Source: Patescibacteria group bacterium (GTDB taxonomy: Bacteria; Patescibacteriota; Patescibacteriia; Patescibacteriales; WJLG01). Taken from it: a DNA stretch of 37,630 nt. This document shows, piece by piece, positions 16,415-24,976 of this stretch (position 1 is the stretch's first letter; every line of letters begins with the position of its first letter). Below the pieces are notes generated by a model that worked only from the letters and a program-made list of their open reading frames with translations, was not told the DNA's origin and did not search any database. The stretch spans positions 1 through 37,630 of the forward strand of contig JAQUPS010000014.1 of assembly GCA_028716485.1 (NCBI GenBank). The letters run 5' to 3'. The translations under genes were made by a program, and so were the position numbers.

Positions 16415-17785
16415 TTATACGCCGATGAGTTCAGAAACATTTTTGATCTTGGTGATTTTCATTTTGCCGGCGGAAACTTTGGCGTCGGGAATGATGGCTC
16501 GGGTAAAGCCGAGCTTTTCCGCTTCTTTCAAGCGATCGGCTAATTTGGGCACGGCTCGCACTTCCCCGCCCAAACCGACTTCGCCCAGAACAATCGTTTT
16601 ATTATCAATCACTTTATTCAATAAGGAAGAAATAATCGCCAGGCTTACCGCCAAGTCCATCGCCGGATCATTCAATTTCAGGCCGCCGACAATATTTAAA
16701 ACCACATCCTCGGCGGTCAGATTTATTTTGGCTTTTTTGGTGAGCACGGCGACTAAAACCTGCAAGCGATTCAGATCAAAACCGGAAGCCCGGCGCTGAG
16801 GATAACCGAAAGAAGTTTTGGTGGCGAGCGCCTGGACATTGACAATGAACGGCCGGGTGCCTTCCATTACCGCGCTTAAAACCGAACCGGAAATATTTTC
16901 CAAACCGCTTTCCACGAACACCAGCGACGGATTGACGATTTCCTTAAAGCCCGAGCCGGTCATCTCGAAAATTCCCAGCTCGTTTACCGAGCCGAAACGA
17001 TTTTTCATCGCCCGCAAAACGCGGTAATCATTGGTTGTGTCGGCTTCCAAATATATCACCGTGTCGACGATATGTTCCAATGATTTTGGTCCGGCAATCT
17101 GGCCGTCTTTAGTAATATGACCTATTAACAGCACGGCCACGCCATCCTGCTTGGCGACTTCCAAAAATTTTACCGCCGCCCCGCGAATTTGATTCAAGCT
17201 GCCGGCTTCGGACTGGATTTCCGGACAATAAACCGTCTGGATGGAATCAATGATCGCCAGCGCCGGTTTTAATTTTTTCAAAGCCGAACAGATTTTATCG
17301 GCGTCGGTTTCGCTGATGAATTTGATATTATCCAGCCCGCAATTCAAACGGTCAAGGCGGGATTTCACCTGCGCCGCCGACTCTTCGCCGGAAACATAAA
17401 AGACATCGCCTTTGCCGCTTTGCCCGATCTTGTCAGCCACTTGCGCCACGATCGTTGATTTGCCGATACCCGGCTCGCCGGATAAAAGCAGTAAAGATCC
17501 GGGCACGATGCCGCTGCCGACCACGCGGTCGAATTCACCGATGCCGGTGGCCAAACGGTTCAAACTTATCTCTTTTATTTTATTCAAATCAATGATTTCC
17601 GCCGGCGCCGATTCCGGCGTTCCCGCGCCTTTCATTTCGTCTTCGCCGACAGTTTTCAATTGCAAAGTCCCCCAGCCGCCACATTCCAAACAACGCCCGC
17701 TCCATTTGATGGATTGGGCGCCGCAATTCGAGCAGACATAAATATTTTTTAGCTTAGCAGACATAATTCTATTTATTTTTTCCAC
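16415..17785 (-). CDS. radA: DNA repair protein RadA
   Basis: CSNCGAQSIKWSGRCLECG zinc finger, LLSGEPGIGKSTIVAQVA, KNRFGSVNE motif, Lon-like C-terminus. Confidence 0.97.
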   Translation of the reverse strand: MEKINRIMSAKLKNIYVCSNCGAQSIKWSGRCLECGGWGTLQLKTVGEDEMKGAGTPESAPAEIIDLNKIKEISLNRLATGIGEFDRVVGSGIVPGSLLLLSGEPGIGKSTIVAQVADKIGQSGKGDVFYVSGEESAAQVKSRLDRLNCGLDNIKFISETDADKICSALKKLKPALAIIDSIQTVYCPEIQSEAGSLNQIRGAAVKFLEVAKQDGVAVLLIGHITKDGQIAGPKSLEHIVDTVIYLEADTTNDYRVLRAMKNRFGSVNELGIFEMTGSGFKEIVNPSLVFVESGLENISGSVLSAVMEGTRPFIVNVQALATKTSFGYPQRRASGFDLNRLQVLVAVLTKKAKINLTAEDVVLNIVGGLKLNDPAMDLAVSLAIISSLLNKVIDNKTIVLGEVGLGGEVRAVPKLADRLKEAEKLGFTRAIIPDAKVSAGKMKITKIKNVSELIGV

Positions 17786-18387
17786 ACCGCATTATCAACT
17801 AACCAATTATTATTTTGTTTGACGAAGGTGATAGTGATGTCTTGCTGAGTCGTAACCGGACTGCTTGTGCCATTAACGGAAACTTTTTGCGTGTGGACTA
17901 TAATATCAGCCCGCCCCTTGGCATTATCGAAATTGGCAATCTCCGCGGAAATCGCTTGCGTAGTCACCCCCTGATAAATGCCGGAATACGCCGCCTTCTG
18001 ATTGGCGGCAATATATTTATCAGCCCAAGATTGCATCGAAGCCGTCATATATAATTTCAGCTCTTTAATATTGTCGAAATTAGCCTGATTGGAATAACTG
18101 CCCAAACGAGCCGCGAATGATTCGGCGATTTTTACCAGATTATTCTGCGTAATAGTATCGCTGGAGGCCGGCGGAGCGCTGGGATTTTTTGCCGGCGTTG
18201 CCGGCGCGGCCGCTGGCGGCGCGGAATTTTGCAGATTATTGTTAGTTGATGTCACTACCGGCGTCTTAACCGGCTGCGGAATCACCGCTCCGGGAAATTT
18301 AAACATAAAAAGAAAATAAGCAACGATAAGAAGCAAAATTATTATTCCCAAGATGATGAGAATGTTGCGGAAGGTTCGATTGTTCAT
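17773..18387 (-). CDS. Single-TM exported hypothetical protein, T4SS operon
   Basis: 204 aa; N-terminal TM ILIILGIIILLLIVAYFLFMF, Pro/Ala linker, then a soluble domain. Confidence 0.7.
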   Translation of the reverse strand: MNNRTFRNILIILGIIILLLIVAYFLFMFKFPGAVIPQPVKTPVVTSTNNNLQNSAPPAAAPATPAKNPSAPPASSDTITQNNLVKIAESFAARLGSYSNQANFDNIKELKLYMTASMQSWADKYIAANQKAAYSGIYQGVTTQAISAEIANFDNAKGRADIIVHTQKVSVNGTSSPVTTQQDITITFVKQNNNWLVDNAVWKK

Positions 18388-18430
18388 AAAATGATATGCG
18401 AATTAATTATGTCTCTGATAACCCGGCAAA

Positions 18431-18478
18431 CCCACCCCGTCTCGCGCGGCGCGATCCACCCCTCCCGCGGAGGGGAAT
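18431..18478. repeat. Palindromic repeat family R1, copy 2 (intergenic)
   Basis: CCCACCCCGTCTCGCGCGGCGCGATCCACCCCTCCCGCGGAGGGGAATT. Confidence 0.85.
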
Positions 18479-18484
18479 TCATTA

Positions 18485-20407
18485 TCAAATTTCCATCTCC
18501 GGCAAAGCAGGGGTTGCGGCCGGCTGGGCAGGAGCTTGCTCGCCCATCGAGGCGGCGAATTCTTTTTTCGCTTCTTCGATTTCCAATAATTGCCGCGGGT
18601 CGGAAGTGATCAGCTGATCTTCACTGTAAGAGGCGACAATTTTGATGGCGGCGTGCTTGTTGCCGGCAAAAATTATCCCCTCACCCACGCCCGATTCCAG
18701 CAATAAATATTTCTCGCCTTCAGTCAGAGCGAAAGTTTTTTGGATCAGATCGATAGCGGCCGGCGACTGCTTCAATAATAATTGCAAAGACGAGTTGGTA
18801 ACGATCGCTTGTCCATAGGGCGAGCGTAAAAAATCATTGACGTCCTGCGTAATAGTGGTCACACCCAGATAATATTTGCGGCAGCGCTTTACCAAGGCGT
18901 AAATGAATTTGGCGCTGTCTTCATTCTGCATCAGCCACCAGGCCTCATCAATCACCAGAATTCTTTTTTTCAACTCCGAACGGACAATATTCCAGATGTA
19001 GTTGATGATGGTATAAATCGCCAGCGGCCGCAATTCATCTTCCAGGTCGCGCACGGAAAAACAAACCAATTGATTATCTAATTTCACGTTGGTGGGATTA
19101 TTCAAAATTCCGGCAAAAGTTCCCTCGGTGAATTTGCGCAAGCGCATCGATAAATCCGCGCCGCCCTCGATGCCTTCCAAAACTTCCTGGAAATCCTGCA
19201 TCACTGGCGCCTCCACGGTTGCCAAATCAGCGTCAGGAGTAATATCTTTCTTGGCGTAAGTTTCCAAGAGCGCCCGGTCAACGATGGAGTCTTCAGTGTG
19301 GTTCAAATCGCCGAGCATCAATCTGACCAAGCCTTTTACGGTGATGACCGCGCCGCGGATGATATCGGCCGGCTTGGATTCGCCGCCGATGGAGCGGGGC
19401 AGATCGAACGGATTGATTTTTTCTTCGCTCGCTAACGATATATTAATGTATGTCCCGCCGACTGATTCGGCCAGATGCTTATATTCATATTCGGGATCGA
19501 TGATGATTACGTCCGTGCCCATCATCAAGGAGCGCAAAATTTCCAGCTTAATCGCGTAGCTTTTGCCCGCGCCGGAAGTGGCGAAGACGACATTGTTGGC
19601 ATTCTGCAGACTGAATCGGTCAAAAAGAATCAAACTATTGTTATGACGGTTGATGCCGTATAAAATTCCGTGATCAGAAGTCAAGTCGCTGGAAATAAAG
19701 GGAAACGAAGAAGCGGCCGGCGAAGAATTCATATTGAAAGTGATATATAATTCGTCATTGCAGAGCGGCACGGTGGAATTAAAACCCTGTTCGGATTGGA
19801 AAAAAACTTTTTTGGAATAGACTAGGCGCGAACCGAAAATATCCTCGACTTGATTGGATAATTTGTCCAAATCTTCTTTATTATTAGCATAAATAGTAAC
19901 GTAAAGGGAAAACTGGAAAAATTTCTCAATCCCCTGCGTCAGAGCATCGCGTAAATATTCAATATCTTTCAAGGCGGTTTCGCGCAAGGGATCGCGAGCC
20001 GCGCCCTTTTCCGCGTCGGAAATTATCTGCGCTTCAAGCGAGCCGACTTTTTTCTTTAATTGTTTGAGGATGATGGCCGTATTGACCGGATAGAAAAACA
20101 TCGCCACGTCAAAAACTTCATTCAAATTGATAACCGGCGCGAACCAGCCGACGCTGATATAGCGCGGATAGCCGATAATGAAAATCGTGCGCGCGAATTT
20201 ATCGCCTAGCCGGAGATGGTCGGGAAACATCTGCATCGCTGCCGGCGAAATCAAATCCAGCACGGATAAAACGCCGCGGCGGAAAGCTTTTTCCTCCGAG
20301 ATCAGCTCCTCGACAACCTCGACGTTCTCATTGCCGGCCAAACCGGCCGACTCTTCCTCGGTCAGCGGCTTCTTTTCTTCTAAATTGGATTTTCTAATAT
20401 CAATCAT
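18485..20407 (-). CDS. VirB4/TraC-family T4SS ATPase
   Basis: 640 aa; VFATSGAGKSYAIKLE Walker A, VIIIDPEYEYKHLAES, RILVIDEAWWLMQNE Walker B, GVTTITQDVNDFL. Confidence 0.93.
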   Translation of the reverse strand: MIDIRKSNLEEKKPLTEEESAGLAGNENVEVVEELISEEKAFRRGVLSVLDLISPAAMQMFPDHLRLGDKFARTIFIIGYPRYISVGWFAPVINLNEVFDVAMFFYPVNTAIILKQLKKKVGSLEAQIISDAEKGAARDPLRETALKDIEYLRDALTQGIEKFFQFSLYVTIYANNKEDLDKLSNQVEDIFGSRLVYSKKVFFQSEQGFNSTVPLCNDELYITFNMNSSPAASSFPFISSDLTSDHGILYGINRHNNSLILFDRFSLQNANNVVFATSGAGKSYAIKLEILRSLMMGTDVIIIDPEYEYKHLAESVGGTYINISLASEEKINPFDLPRSIGGESKPADIIRGAVITVKGLVRLMLGDLNHTEDSIVDRALLETYAKKDITPDADLATVEAPVMQDFQEVLEGIEGGADLSMRLRKFTEGTFAGILNNPTNVKLDNQLVCFSVRDLEDELRPLAIYTIINYIWNIVRSELKKRILVIDEAWWLMQNEDSAKFIYALVKRCRKYYLGVTTITQDVNDFLRSPYGQAIVTNSSLQLLLKQSPAAIDLIQKTFALTEGEKYLLLESGVGEGIIFAGNKHAAIKIVASYSEDQLITSDPRQLLEIEEAKKEFAASMGEQAPAQPAATPALPEMEI

Positions 20408-20566
20408 AGTCTTGGTATTTCGTATTTCGTATTTTTTATAAACCCGACGGTTATCTTATAAAAATTAATCTCAAAATCATACGCTTCTCTATAAAAATTT
20501 ATATCAGCAAATAACTTTATTTTAAACATATACGAAATACCAAATACGAGATACGAAATACGAATC

Positions 20567-21253
20567 TCATTCTGTTATCTGCAAATTTTTCATCGCGGTT
20601 AATTTTTCATTTTCCGAAGTGACCGGATTATAAGTATTATAGTACAGCTCAATCAATCCTTGGGTGTCCAGCTGGACGGTTTTCAGTCCGGCCGAAGCCA
20701 GACCCGAGGCGATGCTTTCCAGGCGGCGCATCAGTTCGACTTTATAGCGGTCAAATCTTTTTCCTTTCATCCGCACCAGCGTCGCTGGCTTGAAAACTTC
20801 GTTGACCGAAGAAAAAAAGCCTTTGTGCTTGTCGGATAAAGGATTGTACGGCACCACCAGATAAAAACTTTTGCTCATAATATCGCCAAGCGACACCAAT
20901 TCCTGAATGTATTGGATGTATTCCTGCGTCTGGATTTTCAACAGTTCGTTCAGCTGTTCTTTTTCTTTCTGCTTCAATTCGGCGAGGTAAGCTTCGATAT
21001 TCAACTTGCGCGACTGGATGACGATCTGCACGGGAAAATTTATATTATTCAAAAATCCGACGTAAGAGGAAACGATCGCTTCCTGTTCCTCTTCGCTTTT
21101 CAGGGCGAAATTGATGCTGGACACCAAAAGCACGGCCCGCAAAGTGCCGTCGCGCATCACCACCACGTCATCCTTGATTTCCGCAATATCCAGATATTGC
21201 TGGGTGGAAACGGAAATTTTTCCTCTGGCTAATTGATTTGGTTTATCGGCCAT
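20567..21253 (-). CDS. TraC/VirB4 N-terminal-like T4SS component
   Basis: 228 aa; DIAEIKDDVVVMRDGTLRAVLLVSSINFALKSEEEQEAIVSSYVGFLNNINFPVQIVIQSR. Confidence 0.75.
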   Translation of the reverse strand: MADKPNQLARGKISVSTQQYLDIAEIKDDVVVMRDGTLRAVLLVSSINFALKSEEEQEAIVSSYVGFLNNINFPVQIVIQSRKLNIEAYLAELKQKEKEQLNELLKIQTQEYIQYIQELVSLGDIMSKSFYLVVPYNPLSDKHKGFFSSVNEVFKPATLVRMKGKRFDRYKVELMRRLESIASGLASAGLKTVQLDTQGLIELYYNTYNPVTSENEKLTAMKNLQITE

Positions 21254-21284
21254 ATATTAGTATTTGGTATTTAGTATCAAGTAT

Positions 21285-21650
21285 TTAGTATTTTATCTTC
21301 TTAATAAGACCGTTAATTAATTTATGGACTATAATTGTTTTATTGGCGGCTGAATCGAAATTTTTTTGATCCAAATAACCAATATCTCTGGCGGCTAATA
21401 ACTGATTTTGAATTTCCACTAACGATGTTCTAGCTATTATATAAAAATGGCATTTATCTTTATTTGTTTCTCTGCCGAAGCCTTCGGCGATATTTGAGGA
21501 AATGGAAATGACCGCTCTCCGCATTTGGTTGGTTAATCCGAAAATTTCCGCCTTGGGAAAAACATTGGTTATCCGATAAATAATAATCACTAGACGATGA
21601 GCTTCCTGCCAGGCAACCAAATCAGCAAATGACTTTATTTTTCCCTCCAT
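21285..21650 (-). CDS. Four-helix bundle protein (S23/IVP/bAvd family)
   Basis: 121 aa; SFADLVAWQEAHRLVIIIYRITNVFPKAEIFGLTNQMRRAVISISSNIAEGFGRE is a family signature. Confidence 0.95.
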   Translation of the reverse strand: MEGKIKSFADLVAWQEAHRLVIIIYRITNVFPKAEIFGLTNQMRRAVISISSNIAEGFGRETNKDKCHFYIIARTSLVEIQNQLLAARDIGYLDQKNFDSAANKTIIVHKLINGLIKKIKY

Positions 21651-21678
21651 ATACCAAATACTAAATACTTAATACCAA

Positions 21679-22131
21679 TTAAACTATTTCTTCCCCTTCT
21701 TCTCCTTTGTAAACTCCTTTGGTATCGACAATCAGCGCTAATTCTTTCAAGTGAGAACTGACCGGGCGTTCTCTCTTTGCCACTGTCTTAGGCACGGCAT
21801 GCATTTCTTCGGCGGCGGCCTCCTCGGCTGACAACAAATCTTTCAAGGGATTCTTGTGATTCCAAATCCGCAGATTGGGTTTCTTGAAAGTCTGGATAAT
21901 ATTCAAAACAAAATAATGAAATGGCCGGCCGTTTATTTTCACGAAAGCGAACGCGCCGATAATTATAAAATCGAGCAAAGCTACTAAAATAAACCAGATC
22001 AAATCAAGCAATTTCCAGGCGGGCACCAGAAAACCCAGGCCGACCAGGCAGATGATGAACTGTCTGGCGGTAATCGGCCCGATAATTTTATCCTCAACAT
22101 CGATGAATTGAGGAACGGTGAACATCTGCAT
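21679..22131 (-). CDS. PrgI-family T4SS protein
   Basis: 150 aa; MFTVPQFIDVEDKIIGPITARQFIICLVGLGFL followed by two TM segments. Confidence 0.88.
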   Translation of the reverse strand: MQMFTVPQFIDVEDKIIGPITARQFIICLVGLGFLVPAWKLLDLIWFILVALLDFIIIGAFAFVKINGRPFHYFVLNIIQTFKKPNLRIWNHKNPLKDLLSAEEAAAEEMHAVPKTVAKRERPVSSHLKELALIVDTKGVYKGEEGEEIV

Positions 22132-22137
22132 CGGAAA

Positions 22138-22266
22138 TTTTTAATTTCTAATTTTTAATTTTTTAAATAATTTTTAAATGCTTAATTTTTAAATAATCAG
22201 CCTTGATGTCAAATTTAAAAATTAAAAATTTGGATTTATTTTAAAAATTTAAAAATTAAAAATTTT
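22138..22266. repeat. AT-rich word-repeat spacer (TTTTTAATTTTTAAATAA / AAATTTAAAAATTAAAAATT)
   Basis: Both orientations of the same A/T word sit in the spacer between prgI-like and the 528-aa gene. Confidence 0.7.
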
Positions 22267-22275
22267 GTATTTATC

Positions 22276-23862
22276 TCAAAACCGAAGGTTATTATTCAAA
22301 TCCATCACCGCCTCGAATTCGTCTTTGGACAAATAATTCAGCCCCTGATCCTTGCGCTCTTTCATTATAACATCAATTGTTTTGCCTGAGCTAATGCTTT
22401 CCTGCCCCATGGCCAAATAAGTCTTATTGACCGGGTTCAACCGCCAAACTCTGATGCCTTCAATCTTCTTATCAATTCCCTCTTTTTCTAAAAGGGCGAT
22501 TTTTTCCTCGATTTTAGCGACGCGGCGCGAAGGCACCGGATCAAGGCGGCGAAAATTAACCAAGTCCATATAAGCCAGTTCGTCAATCGGACTCATTGTT
22601 CGCGGCGCTGGCTTGATATCTTCCATCCTTTTTTTATTTCCCACCACCGCGGCTGTCCGCTTTGTTTCATTGTCCGCCGATTTTAACGGCTGCGGAATTT
22701 CGACTTTCGGCGCCGCGGCCGGAATCACCGGCGGCTTGGGCGCTTCCGTTATTTTTAGCGCGCCGGATGGAATATTTTTTGCCAGGGATTGAGGCAAAAT
22801 TTCGCCGGTCAGCGAAACCGCTCCGATATCGGATTCCGCGGCTGGCTTGTCCTCGGCGACAGCTGAACGTTTTCTTAACGCTGTCAGATCATAATCAACA
22901 TCGCGAGCCGCGGACGCTTTCAAATCAATCGGCTTGCCGGTCATAGCTTGGGCGGAGGCGGGCTTGCTTTTCGGCGGCACAGTCCGCTGAGCGATAGCCT
23001 GTTTTATCTCCTCCTCGTTAAAAATAAAACTGGTTCCGCCGATATTGCTTCTCGCGCTTACTTTCCCCGGGCTGACGCCGAACTTTTGCTCATCAACTGC
23101 CAATTTTTTCTGCGCGATTCCCAAAATCCGATCCGCGTCCGGCTCGGACATTTTCAAGCCGCCGGAGGCGATATCTTTCAGCAAATTCTCTTTAACATCG
23201 ACCTTGGTGCGCACGCCGCGCAAATAGGTAAGCAATAATTCTTGAAATCTTTTGCGCAAATTTTCACTGGCAAAACTTACCCGGGTTTCGTTCATCACTT
23301 CTCCCAGCATCAGATTGACTTTTTCTTCCGGCACTATTTTTAAAGCCGTGGATAATTTTCCCGCCGCCGCGATATCCGCCTTGTCTTCTTCTAAATAATT
23401 GACCGGCGTTGGCGGGTTTACCGGCTTGTCCTCCGCAGCCTTGGCGAAGGGGGACCTGCCAGTCATAGCCCCGCCCTGCGGAGCGACGACTGGGGCGCGC
23501 CTCACCACCGGACCGCTCGCCGCCGCTTTATTGCCGTAAAATGGCGAGGTTACTTCAGGTTGCGGTGAAGCCTTTTTGGACATCGCGCCGCTCAAATAAT
23601 CCATCGCCGAAACAAAAATTTTATCTTCCAGCTCCTTGGCCAATTTATTGGCGACAACAGGGGCCAGATTATATTCGATGATCAGATTGGCGGTAAGATT
23701 TTTGTAATACAATTCCCCCACCATCACGCGCATCACGAAGTTGGCCAATTCCACGCCATATTCGCTTTCCAATTCTTCCAAGCGCGCCAAAACCGCGCCA
23801 GCAGAAATTTTCTGCTTGACGTCGGCGGGAAGATTATTGAATTTTTCTAAATACTCGAGCAT
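22276..23862 (-). CDS. T4SS-operon hypothetical protein with Pro/Ala-rich linker
   Basis: 528 aa; folded N-terminus, low-complexity Pro/Ala middle, conserved-looking C-terminus. Confidence 0.75.
   Translation of the reverse strand: MLEYLEKFNNLPADVKQKISAGAVLARLEELESEYGVELANFVMRVMVGELYYKNLTANLIIEYNLAPVVANKLAKELEDKIFVSAMDYLSGAMSKKASPQPEVTSPFYGNKAAASGPVVRRAPVVAPQGGAMTGRSPFAKAAEDKPVNPPTPVNYLEEDKADIAAAGKLSTALKIVPEEKVNLMLGEVMNETRVSFASENLRKRFQELLLTYLRGVRTKVDVKENLLKDIASGGLKMSEPDADRILGIAQKKLAVDEQKFGVSPGKVSARSNIGGTSFIFNEEEIKQAIAQRTVPPKSKPASAQAMTGKPIDLKASAARDVDYDLTALRKRSAVAEDKPAAESDIGAVSLTGEILPQSLAKNIPSGALKITEAPKPPVIPAAAPKVEIPQPLKSADNETKRTAAVVGNKKRMEDIKPAPRTMSPIDELAYMDLVNFRRLDPVPSRRVAKIEEKIALLEKEGIDKKIEGIRVWRLNPVNKTYLAMGQESISSGKTIDVIMKERKDQGLNYLSKDEFEAVMDLNNNLRF
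23430..23460. repeat. Palindromic repeat-like in-frame segment encoding RSPFAKAAEDKP
   Basis: CTTGTCCTCCGCAGCCTTGGCGAAGGGGGACCT; imperfect inverted repeat GTCCTCC...GGGGGAC. Confidence 0.55.
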
Positions 23863-23965
23863 TGCTAAATTGTTATATCGCTATATTGCTAAACTTGGTC
23901 AACTTTGCTACTCAACAATTTAACCGTTTAGCAATTTAACAATCCTTACTTTAAAACTTTTAACT

Positions 23966-24973
23966 TTATAACTTTCTGCTTGTCTTCTTAATTTCTTCTT
24001 CCACCGCCTTTCTTTGCAGGCTATTAGGGGGATATTTTTCCATTATTTTATTCAACTGTTCCAGTTTTTCTTTCCTCTCCTCTTCCTCTTTTTCCTCAGC
24101 CAGATGGCGGGCGGAAAATACAACCGCCTGTTTTGACTCTGCCACTTGTTTCGGCAAACTCTCGATTTTTTCTTTGGCTTGCGCTAATTTTTCCTCGGCC
24201 GGAATTTCAAAAGGCAATATCTGCCAGCCTTCGCCGGTATCATCCGGCATGCTTTCGGGAAAAAATTTCAGATTGCGATAAATCGTCAGAATCTCCTTGA
24301 CCTTTTCTTTTTCCGGCTGGCTCAATTTTACCGCGCTCTTTGAGCCGATTAAATAACGGGATAAGGCAACGCTGTCAAAAATCGAACTGCCGTTAACTTC
24401 AATAAAATTTTTCAGCCAATTGCCGATGGCGCCGGATAAAGACTTTCCGCCGGCCAGCACGGTGCCGGAGGTCAAAATTTCCTCATTGGCCAGCAACATC
24501 TTAACCAGTTCGCCGCTAAATTTCAGATCCTTATCCAAAATATAAAAGATCTGATGATTGATGGCGTCTAAAATAATCGGGTGATTTTTCAGTTCGGAGA
24601 GCAAATTTTTCATAAACATTTCGGACAAATAATTCTTCTCCTCCTCGACAGTCATCGTCTTGCCAGGATTAAAATTCAAAAAATCCAACCGTTTTTTCAG
24701 CGGATTGACTACGCTATCGATAAAATCAGCGGTAATTTTCTGCGCCGTGGCCGAAGATGTTTCCAGCCTTTCTTCCAGATAGGGCGCGATTTTATCCATC
24801 GATAAATCATCAGTGGCCAAAAAAATCAGCGCCATGCTCAAAGGCCCGGTTTCAATATTGTTTCTTTGCGCTACCGCTTCAATATTTTTTACGGCCTCGT
24901 CGCCGTCCACAGTTAAAATCACCTCGGGCTCGAGTTCGCTGAATTTGTTCAAGCTGTCTTGGATGTATGGCAT
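23966..24973 (-). CDS. T4SS-operon hypothetical protein
   Basis: 335-aa ORF, alpha-helical and Glu/Lys-rich, ends 4 nt before the VirB6/TrbL-like gene end. Confidence 0.75.
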   Translation of the reverse strand: MPYIQDSLNKFSELEPEVILTVDGDEAVKNIEAVAQRNNIETGPLSMALIFLATDDLSMDKIAPYLEERLETSSATAQKITADFIDSVVNPLKKRLDFLNFNPGKTMTVEEEKNYLSEMFMKNLLSELKNHPIILDAINHQIFYILDKDLKFSGELVKMLLANEEILTSGTVLAGGKSLSGAIGNWLKNFIEVNGSSIFDSVALSRYLIGSKSAVKLSQPEKEKVKEILTIYRNLKFFPESMPDDTGEGWQILPFEIPAEEKLAQAKEKIESLPKQVAESKQAVVFSARHLAEEKEEEERKEKLEQLNKIMEKYPPNSLQRKAVEEEIKKTSRKL

Positions 24974-24976
24974 AAA

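Noticed and set aside
20407-21253. VirB4 gene split by a repeat insertion
   Set aside because: The 640-aa ORF looks like a self-sufficient VirB4/TraC ATPase and the 228-aa ORF a separate paralogous component, so two genes are more likely than one broken gene.
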